From: a virus
Length of the DNA: 37,178 nucleotides
Direction: 5' to 3' (one strand)
IMG/VR virus record: IMGVR_UViG_3300042465_004627
Coordinates: 1 to 37,178 of that record
How positions within the stretch are numbered: position 1 is the first letter of the stretch; each line of letters begins with the position of its first letter. The position numbers and the translations under genes are program-made. Below the pieces are notes generated by a model. That model was not told where the DNA came from. It saw only the letters and a program-made list of their open reading frames with translations, and searched no databases. This document shows, piece by piece, positions 29,935 to 35,835 of the stretch.

Positions 29935-30258
29935 TCAAACCTTGTAGTGTTGCAGAACCTGACTCTCGATGCTTGACAGGTTCTGCAACACTTGATTGTG
30001 CTGAGCTTCGGCTACAGCTTGTGTAATCCTTGCAGGATTTGACTTTGCCTGCGTTGTGTAGAAGTCCTCAAAGACCTTGTGGGTGATGGAACGACCATCT
30101 TCAGATAGCCAGCCGATACTGGCCGCTGTTGTTAGCATCTTGTTGCTAGACTTGCTGGTGTGGATGGAAAGTTCTGCCTGCTTGCCGTTGAGGGTCAAGG
30201 TCTTGGTGGACTTGATATTTAACTGCTTGTAATGATCACGGTATATGCGAGTTTGCAT
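29935..30258 (-). CDS. phage protein of unknown function
   Basis: A 107-residue protein: MQTRIYRDHYKQLNIKSTKT, then a beta-rich middle (TLTLNGKQAELSIHTSKSSN) and a helical Gln-rich C-terminus. It is preceded by two perfect inverted repeats (30284-30304, 30333-30376) that may regulate or insulate it. No family recognised. Confidence 0.65.
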   Translation of the reverse strand: MQTRIYRDHYKQLNIKSTKTLTLNGKQAELSIHTSKSSNKMLTTAASIGWLSEDGRSITHKVFEDFYTTQAKSNPARITQAVAEAQHNQVLQNLSSIESQVLQHYKV

Positions 30259-30283
30259 GTTTTTGCCTTTGAGGGAATTTTGG

Positions 30284-30304
30284 CCACAATATTAAATATT
30301 GTGG
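30284..30304. promoter_or_regulatory. perfect palindrome, operator candidate
   Basis: CCACAATATT-A-AATATTGTGG, two 10-base arms around one base, 26 bases upstream of the gene at 29935-30258. Such tight AT-rich symmetry is typical of dimeric repressor sites. It could also form a hairpin in the leader. Confidence 0.5.
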
Positions 30305-30332
30305 AAAAGTGAAGTGAGCGCTAACTTTTTAT

Positions 30333-30376
30333 GATGTGAACACTAACTAACATAAAAGTTAGTTAGTGTTCACATC
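30333..30376. promoter_or_regulatory. 19-bp perfect inverted repeat containing ACACTAA/TTAGTGT
   Basis: GATGTGAACACTAACTAAC and its exact complement flank a 6-base loop. It lies 9 bases after the stop of the 95-residue gene. There is no U-run, so it may act as an operator or a very stable RNA hairpin rather than a standard terminator. The ACACTAAC core recurs at 34.6 and 35.6 kb. Confidence 0.55.
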
Positions 30377-30384
30377 AGCGTCGA

Positions 30385-30672
30385 TCAGATCAGGATTTTC
30401 AGCCGCTTGGGCTTTGGTGGCGGGTTGACATCCGCAAATGCCTCGTAGAGGTCCCAGAACAGGCCATAGACGCTTGGAAAGACTTCTTCAGTGCGTGTGC
30501 CTACCTTGACATGCACTCTGCCTGTAGAGCTGCTGTGCTGAGGTGCCTTGCCACCTTGTAAGATGCCACAATCAACCTTGGATGTGACCCAGAGACTTGT
30601 AGTCGCTGGCTGGTTGTTGGACTTTTGACGGAGAATGTAAACACCATCATGACCAACGGAAGTGATGTTCAT
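30385..30672 (-). CDS. small phage protein of unknown function
   Basis: A 95-residue protein (MNITSVGHDGVYILRQKSNN; VYGLFWDLYEAFADVNPPPK). GAGGAG lies 5 bases before the ATG, within the end of the zinc-ribbon microgene, whose stop overlaps this start. Function unknown. Confidence 0.62.
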   Translation of the reverse strand: MNITSVGHDGVYILRQKSNNQPATTSLWVTSKVDCGILQGGKAPQHSSSTGRVHVKVGTRTEEVFPSVYGLFWDLYEAFADVNPPPKPKRLKILI

Positions 30673-30779
30673 TGCAACTCCTCACAGTAAGCGCAAAATT
30701 TGCGCGGAGTTTTAACAACCTTGCAGTCAGAGCAAGGCTTGTCGAAGAGCTTATGGAAAAGGCGTTTGATGAAGTTCAT
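30669..30779 (-). CDS. 36-residue zinc-ribbon microprotein
   Basis: MNFIKRLFHKLFDKPCSDCK, then VVKTPRKFCAYCEELQ. Two CxxC pairs (15/18 and 29/32) spaced 10 residues apart fit a minimal zinc ribbon. Both ends overlap neighbours by ATGA junctions, so it is translated by coupling. No function known. Confidence 0.6.
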   Translation of the reverse strand: MNFIKRLFHKLFDKPCSDCKVVKTPRKFCAYCEELQ

Positions 30780-31087
30780 TTGATGCGGTCCTTGATTGAG
30801 TTGAAGTCCCAGAAGAAGACAGTGAGGTCGAGTGTGTAGAACTTGCTACCATGAAGTACTGAAACTTCATGCTTTGAATCGTGATAACACCAGCGGAGAA
30901 GGCTGATAGCAAGGTTAGACCAAGCAGCTGTATCTTCAACTTTCACGTAGTCAAGTTCGACACCTTTGGCAACTTGCTTGCCAATTCGGTGAAAGATTTT
31001 TCCGAGTTGGCCGGGAACATTGTTAGGCATACCACGCAAACCACGGCTGAAGGCTTTGCGCATTTGCTTTTTGTAGAGGGTTTTCAT
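30776..31087 (-). CDS. phage protein of unknown function
   Basis: A 103-residue basic protein: MKTLYKKQMRKAFSRGLRGM, a helical middle, and a C-terminal LDLTVFFWDFNSIKDRIK. ATGA overlaps on both sides. No family recognised. Confidence 0.62.
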   Translation of the reverse strand: MKTLYKKQMRKAFSRGLRGMPNNVPGQLGKIFHRIGKQVAKGVELDYVKVEDTAAWSNLAISLLRWCYHDSKHEVSVLHGSKFYTLDLTVFFWDFNSIKDRIK

Positions 31088-31305
31088 GCTACAAGCCCCA
31101 TCAGAACCAACTCTTCAGCACCGTAAACCTTGCTCTCTCCGCAAGACTCACACTCGTACTTTCGAGCATCAGGTTCAACACCGTCTTGAGTTTCACCGCA
31201 AGCGAGGCAGAAACCTTGATTGTTTTCGATCATTTCTTGCACATGGGCAAGTGTGGGCTTGTACTGAGTTTTGCCAGATTTGGCTCTGTACGTCACGGAA
31301 GTCAT
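31084..31305 (-). CDS. zinc-ribbon protein
   Basis: A 73-residue protein with CLACGE and CESCGE separated by 14 residues, a standard zinc ribbon, flanked by a helix (LAHVQEMIENNQ) and a C-terminal YGAEELVLMGLV. It is likely to be nucleic-acid or protein binding. GGGGTAATCAA precedes the ATG. The stop overlaps the next gene. Confidence 0.68.
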   Translation of the reverse strand: MTSVTYRAKSGKTQYKPTLAHVQEMIENNQGFCLACGETQDGVEPDARKYECESCGESKVYGAEELVLMGLVA

Positions 31306-31309
31306 TTGA

Positions 31310-31375
31310 TTACCCCAAGTAATGAGAGATTGAAGGGAGAAGGATGAAGCAGAGAACGATTGTGAGGTCTTGCAT
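31310..31375 (-). CDS. possible 21-residue membrane peptide
   Basis: MQDLTIVLCFILLPSISHYL plus G: a single hydrophobic span. Its ATG overlaps the TAA of the membrane gene upstream (TAATG), which is the main support. It fills the gap between two coupled genes. Confidence 0.35.
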   Translation of the reverse strand: MQDLTIVLCFILLPSISHYLG

Positions 31376-31566
31376 TAGAAGTACCCCAGAACAGCGCCAA
31401 GCGGAATGAAGAAGAATCCGACGATTCTCAGGCAGATCACCGCGAAGAGCCTGAGATACTCAAGCCACGTTAGGGTTTGTGTGAGCAGATCGGCAATGGC
31501 AAAGCCCAGAGCGATACCATTCAGAATGAAACCGATAACGACAATGATGCGGATTTTATTAGTCAT
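31375..31566 (-). CDS. 63-residue two-pass membrane protein
   Basis: MTNKIRIIVVIGFILNGIAL opens a first transmembrane helix (about 6-27) and RLFAVICLRIVGFFFIPLGA a second (about 39-60), ending VLGYF. The ATG overlaps the stop of the next membrane gene upstream. Possible roles include inner-membrane modification or superinfection exclusion; nothing in the sequence decides it. Confidence 0.6.
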   Translation of the reverse strand: MTNKIRIIVVIGFILNGIALGFAIADLLTQTLTWLEYLRLFAVICLRIVGFFFIPLGAVLGYF

Positions 31567-31736
31567 TTGATTTCCCAAGCACAGGTGAGTTTCTCGTACT
31601 TGGCGTTTACCCAAACATTGACAACACAAGCAACCACGATGCCTAACAAGTACAAACTTGCATTGGTGTAATTGCGGTCCATGAGAGAACCCGACACACA
31701 GAACAGCATTCCAACACTAACAAGGAAATTTTTCAT
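31563..31736 (-). CDS. 57-residue two-pass membrane protein
   Basis: MKNFLVSVGMLFCVSGSLMD, a short polar turn (RNYTNAS), then LYLLGIVVACVVNVWVNAKY: two likely transmembrane helices. ATGA overlaps on both sides place it in a tandem set of tiny membrane genes. Confidence 0.6.
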   Translation of the reverse strand: MKNFLVSVGMLFCVSGSLMDRNYTNASLYLLGIVVACVVNVWVNAKYEKLTCAWEIK

Positions 31737-31933
31737 TTGCTGGACTTTCCAAAATGTTCAAAACGTGCACCAGCATCTACAACTTGACTGATGAAGCCGA
31801 CACTGGACTTGGCGTAACCTGCGGGGCGATGACCGCCCATGCTTTGAGACTGCCATTGAGACTTGCGAGGCTGTAAGGGGGTCAAGCCGGGTGATTTTCT
31901 GGCTTTTGAGTGTAAGATATGTACTCTTGGCAT
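31733..31933 (-). CDS. small basic phage protein downstream of the tRNA
   Basis: A 66-residue protein beginning MPRVHILHSKARKSPGLTPL and ending RFEHFGKSSK, rich in Arg, Lys, Ser and Gly. AGGAACC precedes the ATG. A longer in-frame reading starting at 32050 would pass through the tRNA gene and is rejected. Confidence 0.6.
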   Translation of the reverse strand: MPRVHILHSKARKSPGLTPLQPRKSQWQSQSMGGHRPAGYAKSSVGFISQVVDAGARFEHFGKSSK

Positions 31934-31950
31934 GACGGTTCCTGATTTGA

Positions 31951-32026
31951 TGGTGCGCCGTACACGATTTGAACGTGTGACCAACAGCTTAGAAGGCTGC
32001 TGCTCTATCCGCTGAGCTAACGGCGC
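31951..32026 (-). tRNA. tRNA-Arg (anticodon UCU), CCA encoded
   Basis: A full cloverleaf of 76 bases can be drawn: acceptor GCGCCGT / ACGGCGC, D arm GCTC...GAGC, anticodon stem GCAGC / GCTGT around CTTCTAA (anticodon TCT), T arm ACACG-TTCAAAT-CGTGT, and a genomic ACCA end. It reads AGA (and possibly AGG) codons, which are rare in many hosts. It is alone, between small leftward genes. Confidence 0.93.
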
Positions 32027-32033
32027 GTGATTC

Positions 32034-32222
32034 TTAGAATGTGAAATCAACCCACACCATCTGTGTGGGCTTCAAAAACGATTCGTGATTGATGTCGTCA
32101 AACTTGAAGACTGAGTAAGACTTGTCTCCACGCATGTACTCACCCTTGACCCAAACAGGGCCACGTTCTGTACGTTTGAAGTAGTCACCGAGTTTGACTT
32201 CTTTGAGTTGAACTTGTTTCAT
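32034..32222 (-). CDS. small phage protein (VKLGDYF type)
   Basis: A 62-residue beta-rich protein: MKQVQLKEVKLGDYFKRTER, then GPVWVKGEYMRGDKSYSVFK and MVWVDFTF. The K-x-V-x-L-x-D/E-x-K-x-G-D-Y-F opening is common in short phage proteins of unknown role. The ATG is chosen because GGAGTAGTATC precedes it; a longer reading intrudes into the upstream gene. Confidence 0.65.
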   Translation of the reverse strand: MKQVQLKEVKLGDYFKRTERGPVWVKGEYMRGDKSYSVFKFDDINHESFLKPTQMVWVDFTF

Positions 32223-32226
32223 GATA

Positions 32227-32742
32227 CTACTCCGACTCTGCCGCAAACTCACGGCAAGCATTTTCCGCCTCAGAAGCCGCCTGATTCTGCGATCTGCAAG
32301 GCGAATCAAAAATTACCCTAGGGCCGTCCCCGCCACGAACAACAACCAGCGCAACGAACCTACCAGCAACTCCAACCCCATAATCAACTACAACGCCCTG
32401 AAACGTCCCCGCAAGGCGCTTAAAAGAGCAGACTGGCACGAGACTAGCACCCGGCGTCAAAAACGTCTCCAAGGCGGTCCTATCCGTTTCACAGGAATTC
32501 TCCGCAACGAAGTTGTTGACCGCTTTCGGGTCGAATGACTCGACAAGCGCCGCGAAATCGTTAACAACATTGGGAACCGCAGGGAAACGAGTCCACTCAG
32601 GTGGACTCTCATCGTCATCATCACCCCATTGACAGTACGAATAGGGGTGGTGCCCAAACCGGGCACGAGCTTCTTCAGGACTGTTAAAGCTGCCCATGAC
32701 CTCATAACCCTGAGAGGGGTTGTTTGTTGCGTAGTAGATCAT
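32227..32742 (-). CDS. phage protein of unknown function
   Basis: A 171-residue protein: MIYYATNNPSQGYEVMGSFN, an acidic stretch WGDDDDESPPEW near 39-50, and a Val/Gly-rich strand region (VVVDYGVGVAGRFVALVVVR). AAAGGTG precedes the ATG. No family recognised. Confidence 0.62.
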   Translation of the reverse strand: MIYYATNNPSQGYEVMGSFNSPEEARARFGHHPYSYCQWGDDDDESPPEWTRFPAVPNVVNDFAALVESFDPKAVNNFVAENSCETDRTALETFLTPGASLVPVCSFKRLAGTFQGVVVDYGVGVAGRFVALVVVRGGDGPRVIFDSPCRSQNQAASEAENACREFAAESE

Positions 32743-32954
32743 GACAACACCTTTGCCAATTCAACGGCTTTATCGTGACTGTCAACCGGGAAGACCCGGA
32801 ACTGTTTGTTGTTTTTGCGAACTTCCCTGAGGGCTTCGTAAGCAGTACACTCGTAAGCAGACCAGATAACCCGAGTGGTCACAGCATGAACACGGGCCTT
32901 GGTGAGGTCAGATTGAATTTCACGCTCGCTGGAAAAATTTGTGAATTTAGGCAT
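32739..32954 (-). CDS. small phage protein preceded by repeat element R1
   Basis: A 71-residue protein, MPKFTNFSSEREIQSDLTKA then RVHAVTTRVIWSAYECTAYE and a helical end. AGGATAACCAAA precedes this ATG. An upstream in-frame ATG (MACDFARF) lies inside the repeated leader element and may be a leader peptide or an alternative start. Function unknown. Confidence 0.62.
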   Translation of the reverse strand: MPKFTNFSSEREIQSDLTKARVHAVTTRVIWSAYECTAYEALREVRKNNKQFRVFPVDSHDKAVELAKVLS

Positions 32955-32973
32955 TTTGGTTATCCTAATGAAC

Positions 32974-33029
32974 CTTGCAAAATCGCAAGCCATAGGAACC
33001 CATTAAGAGTCCCTACAGTTTGAGATTTA
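32974..33029 (-). repeat. intergenic repeat element R1 (structured leader candidate)
   Basis: On the minus strand: TAAATCTCAAACTGTA, then the hairpin TAGGGACTC-TTAAT-GGGTTCCTA, then TATGGCTTGCGATTTTGCAA with a CTTGC/GCAAG mini-stem. It lies directly before the gene at 32739-32954. It shares its flanks with R2 and its hairpin with R3. The upstream microgene stop codon (TAA) is its first codon. Confidence 0.7.
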
Positions 33030-33146
33030 GGCAATCACAGATATCAAAGTCCGGGTTTCTCGGTCCCAAACTTCACAGCCACTGTGAATGGCCAGAATTT
33101 CAGCCTCGACCTGAGCGAGGAAGACCTTGTTAGCAATTGCGTTCAT
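33027..33146 (-). CDS. 39-residue microprotein between repeats R1 and R2
   Basis: MNAIANKVFLAQVEAEILAI, then HSGCEVWDRETRTLISVIA. A GGAGATAAGT Shine-Dalgarno is well spaced from the ATG. A helix followed by two short strands is likely. No family recognised. Confidence 0.62.
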   Translation of the reverse strand: MNAIANKVFLAQVEAEILAIHSGCEVWDRETRTLISVIA

Positions 33147-33166
33147 ACTTATCTCCGAGACACAAA

Positions 33167-33220
33167 CTTGCAAAATCGCAAGCCATATAACTCTGTCACA
33201 GTTATACAGTTTGAGATTTA
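33167..33220 (-). repeat. intergenic repeat element R2
   Basis: It shares TAAATCTCAAACTGTA and TATGGCTTGCGATTTTGCAA with R1, but the central hairpin is replaced by TATAACT-GTGACAG-AGTTATA, a different sequence forming an equivalent stem. It stands before the 39-residue gene. Confidence 0.7.
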
Positions 33221-33249
33221 CTCAACTCAGCGGGTTTCCCCGTGGCCAA

Positions 33250-33444
33250 TCACTTAGCCGTGTTCGGATACAACCAGGCCTGCAAAGCCTGCAAACAATC
33301 AGCCGCATGGGCCATTTTGCCCGTGTAAGTCGTGTTGTACTCACGACCATTGACCACCCAAGTGGTGGCTTTGCCCACACCGCTAGGGTGATAAGCAGTA
33401 ACTGACTTTCCACCGCTTTCGCTGGTGTTGACATCAATAATCAT
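33250..33444 (-). CDS. small phage protein of unknown function
   Basis: A 64-residue protein: MIIDVNTSESGGKSVTAYHP, then GKATTWVVNGREYNTTYTGK and a helical AADCLQALQAWLYPN. AAAGGTA precedes the ATG. Beta-rich followed by a helix. A competing overlapping frame (33222-33437) has poor composition. Function unknown. Confidence 0.62.
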   Translation of the reverse strand: MIIDVNTSESGGKSVTAYHPSGVGKATTWVVNGREYNTTYTGKMAHAADCLQALQAWLYPNTAK

Positions 33445-33529
33445 TTTTACCTTTCAAGTTGCACGGTTCAATCGGTTACTCAGAGGTTTTTAGTCTGAGT
33501 AATCACGATTAGTTGGGCAATCCGCAAGC

Positions 33530-33585
33530 CCCTATAAATCGCAAGCCATAGGAACCCATTAAGAGTCCCTACAGCTTGTAATCTA
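33530..33585 (-). repeat. intergenic repeat element R3
   Basis: It shares CTGTAGGGACTCTTAATGGG and TTCCTATGGCTTGCGATTT with R1 but diverges on both outer sides. It lies about 90 bases upstream of the 64-residue gene. The embedded ATG GCT TGC GAT is followed after one codon by a stop (MACDL). Confidence 0.65.
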
Positions 33586-33691
33586 ATGTCCTAAGACAAA
33601 AACACAAAAAGCCACAGTGAAGGGCGATGGTGGAGATTTAACGGCACTCCACACGTTGCCAACTATCGAAGTCTGCCTTATTCAAGCATGG

Positions 33692-33769
33692 TTACGGTGA
33701 CTGACCGCAAACAGGACATAGACCCGCAAGAGATTTTCGGCGGGGTTTTGTCGGTTGAAGTTGAATCAT
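33692..33769 (-). CDS. possible 25-residue single-knuckle peptide
   Basis: MIQLQPTKPRRKSLAGLCPV followed by CGQSP. It has one CPxCG knuckle and a basic N-terminal half. There is no strong ribosome-binding site. It is listed because a second frame of the same type occurs 0.7 kb away. Confidence 0.25.
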   Translation of the reverse strand: MIQLQPTKPRRKSLAGLCPVCGQSP

Positions 33770-34377
33770 TATTCCACGTTGATTATTTACGTGTCGGACT
33801 ATTCTTTCCGTCCGCTAGGTTTCTTGCTACACGCCGCAAGAACAGGCGTATATAACGGGTATTGTAAGTACCCGACCAGAAATCAACTAAACGCTTGAGA
33901 TTGCACAATGGTCAATACATCAACACCAATGACTGCGACACGACATTATGGCGCTATCGGGTATTATGTATTCAAGCCTTGCAAGGCTAAGTGCAATTGG
34001 TGGGCGTGTATGCATGGGGCTATTAACCGGTTCGCATACGTTATGGCCGATACCTGCAAAATGCCGCAGGGTATCGGTTTGTGTCTGGTGCACTGTAATG
34101 ATTAACTATGACAATTTATGATGATTTACAGAAGATATCCGCAATAGGTTTAGCCGTGCTATAGGCCGCGCCATGTTATGTGGTCAGTCATTCTGATATT
34201 CCGCAACGGTGCATTAAACGATATTCATGGGGTTAGGATTACCCGATAAACCGTGAAATTACTCAATCCGTATTGGTGCATTTATTGTCGCCATAATCAG
34301 CGACATTACATTAGATATATCAATTGGGTGATAATAATATCGGTGTCGGTTTATTCAACGTTAACGTCAATTGATTA

Positions 34378-34470
34378 TCAACGATACCCGCAAATAGGGC
34401 ATTTATTGATTTTAATCTGATATGGATTTTTAAAGAACACCCGCAAATTTGCAGGGGCTAAAAGTGGCAT
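34378..34470 (-). CDS. possible 30-residue single-knuckle peptide
   Basis: MPLLAPANLRVFFKNPYQIK followed by INKCPICGYR. It has a C-terminal CPICG knuckle, matching the layout of the 25-residue frame at 33692. No Shine-Dalgarno is seen. Low confidence. Confidence 0.25.
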   Translation of the reverse strand: MPLLAPANLRVFFKNPYQIKINKCPICGYR

Positions 34471-34500
34471 TAAATACAGTTTGCCGGTAGTTTAGATTAA

Positions 34501-34560
34501 GACCCCATAAAATGGCGGTGACAATCTAACAAGCAAAACAGACCCCATAAAATGGCGGTG
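34501..34560. repeat. two exact 20-bp direct repeats spaced 40 bp
   Basis: GACCCCATAAAATGGCGGTG occurs at 34501-34520 and 34541-34560 without a mismatch. The period of 40 bp is close to four helical turns, so a protein binding both copies would sit on the same face. This suits a regulator or replication initiator site. Confidence 0.85.
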
Positions 34561-34599
34561 GATTTTGCAAAACCCGCTAACTGTATCCCAATTAGCATT

Positions 34600-34663
34600 T
34601 TAGTGTAAAGACACTAATCAAAGGGCTAACCCTTTGATTAATGCCCCTTTGCAGGGCATTAAT
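34600..34663. promoter_or_regulatory. three consecutive perfect hairpins
   Basis: TTAGTGT-AAAG-ACACTAA (34600-34617), TAATCAAAGGG-CTAA-CCCTTTGATTA (34615-34640) and ATTAATGCCC-CTTTGCA-GGGCATTAAT (34637-34663) follow one another with shared bases. They lie just past the stop of the leftward gene at 34667. The last one may terminate that transcript; the first contains the recurring ACACTAA motif. Confidence 0.6.
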
Positions 34664-34666
34664 AGG

Positions 34667-35275
34667 TTAAGCAGCTATCGAAAATCCATTTTCGATAGCG
34701 GTTATTTTGGCTTTATGTTCGCTCATTTTCTGAGCTGAAAAATTTTCGAATTTTTCCCAAGCCAAAAGGCAGGATGCAGCATGAGCAGCGGCCGGGGTAG
34801 GCTTACCCACCTTATTGACTTTAGAGGCTTCGATCTGCATCCAGCCTTTAAGGTTGATCCAGTCTTTACGGGTTGCAAACCACTGACCATCGCGGCGCAA
34901 ACCCGGTTTGTAACCTTCACATTCGCCATAGGTCAATTTAAGGCTTAAAAGGGCTTGGAGTTCACAAATAGCCTCATAAGTTTTGAGGCTGCCGTCTTTG
35001 TTTATAGACAATGTAAGTGTCTGGAGTGCCTTTGCACTGGCGAAGGCTTTAGCCCCTTTGCCTGTAAGGGTTTCAATTAGGCCCCCATTGGCCCCCTGAC
35101 TTACAACGTGCATCGCACGTACAGTACCAATTTTAAGACCTTGCGCCTTGGCGACTCCGCCAAGGGCAAAGGCCACGGGCTTGGCATTATTAAAATGCCC
35201 CAGAACTTCACTACCATTTACCAAATTGGTATTGGCATTTTGCGCGATTTCCACGGTTTCGATGGAATTTGACAT
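34667..35275 (-). CDS. phage protein of unknown function from the intergenic control region
   Basis: A 202-residue protein starting MSNSIETVEIAQNANTNLVN. AAAGGTATCAAAA precedes this ATG; an earlier in-frame ATG at 35335 lacks a ribosome-binding site. The protein is Ala/Lys-rich with a Gly-rich middle (GANGGLIETLTGKGAKAFAS) and a helical C-terminus (AAAHAASCLLAWEKFENFSA). No family recognised. Its isolation among operator-like palindromes, with its own promoter and hairpin end, makes a regulatory or early takeover role worth considering. Confidence 0.65.
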   Translation of the reverse strand: MSNSIETVEIAQNANTNLVNGSEVLGHFNNAKPVAFALGGVAKAQGLKIGTVRAMHVVSQGANGGLIETLTGKGAKAFASAKALQTLTLSINKDGSLKTYEAICELQALLSLKLTYGECEGYKPGLRRDGQWFATRKDWINLKGWMQIEASKVNKVGKPTPAAAHAASCLLAWEKFENFSAQKMSEHKAKITAIENGFSIAA

Positions 35276-35585
35276 TTTTGATACCTTTGATGAATTTGCC
35301 GTATTTGGCGATTTTGTCATTTTAGCGTATGACATTGACGCATGAGAAAAGAACAGTAGGGTTAACCCTTAGCTCAACCCTTGCACAGTCCGATCACTGC
35401 ACCATGGGGTCAATTATACAGACATTTAAACGGGAATCTAGATATCTACTACCAAGAAATCTTAAACAATCTTAAATAGTCAAATTAAGGGACTGTAAAA
35501 AAGCACTGACTAAAAAACGCGCATACCTGCACGCGGATAACACAAATTTAGTTAGCTGTTTGTCACATATGCGACAAGGTATTTT
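35276..35585. other. leftward promoter and leader region
   Basis: On the minus strand a TATAAT at 35413-35418 would start a transcript near 35406 toward the 202-residue gene. The -35 is poor. Upstream are AT-rich segments and the near-palindrome TTGTCACATATGCGACAA at 35559-35576. No gene is seen in 35336-35585. Confidence 0.4.
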
Positions 35586-35665
35586 ACTAACATTGACACT
35601 AACCTTACACGGGTTTACTAACACATATAAACGTTAGTGTCAATGTTAGTAGTCACTTTTGTGAC
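35585..35665. promoter_or_regulatory. large inverted repeat with repeated ACTAAC units
   Basis: A 19-bp arm (TACTAACATTGACACTAAC, 35585-35603) is matched exactly by its complement at 35633-35651, with a 29-base centre. ACTAAC or its complement occurs five times. TTGACA appears in both arms facing inward. A second palindrome GTCAC-TTTT-GTGAC follows at 35652-35665. The layout fits iterons or a cooperative operator in the divergent control region. Confidence 0.6.
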
Positions 35666-35783
35666 AGTTAACCAGACGCATACGGTTTCACAATGCAAAA
35701 CGACGGCCTAGGCCAGTCTACCCCTTTCGCCAGCCAGGATTTTTTCTCAAACTTTGCCAACACTGAGATCAGGAACACGTAGA

Positions 35784-35831
35784 TTCCACAAACCGCAAAA
35801 CATGCTACAATCCTGCCAAATTCCCAAGGAT
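35784..35831 (+). promoter_or_regulatory. rightward promoter of the packaging operon
   Basis: An extended -10 TGCTACAAT (35803-35811) with a weak -35 region near 35784 precedes an AAGGA ribosome-binding site (about 35826) and the ATG at 35836. It is the only promoter-like signal before the rightward genes. Confidence 0.5.
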
Positions 35832-35835
35832 TCCC

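Larger units (their letters stand above)
33586..34599. other. 1-kb mostly non-coding, hairpin-rich region
   Basis: No convincing gene spans this stretch. It holds many inverted repeats: GTGGAG/CTCCAC (33632-33654), CGGGTA/TACCCG (33857-33875), GCCTTGCAAGGC (33976-33987), a longer imperfect stem around CCGATACC/GGTATCGG (34046-34078), TGTCGC/GCGACA (34286-34305) and GCAAATTTGC (34442-34451). Two exact 20-bp repeats also lie here. Two micro-frames on the minus strand end in CPVCG and CPICG (33692-33769 and 34378-34470). A plus-strand 65-codon frame at 33908-34105 and a minus GTG frame overlap each other and neither has a ribosome-binding site. Possible roles are a structured RNA, an origin or a decayed gene region. 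Confidence 0.5.

Noticed and set aside
31934-32050. N-terminal extension of the 66-residue gene
   Set aside because: The extension translates through the tRNA-Arg gene; the ATG at 31933 has its own ribosome-binding site.
33222-33437. 71-codon minus-strand frame
   Set aside because: It overlaps the better-supported 64-residue gene in another frame and has a low-quality, Arg/Trp-rich composition.
33908-34105. 65-codon plus-strand gene
   Set aside because: No Shine-Dalgarno, hairpins run through it and an equally open minus-strand frame overlaps it.
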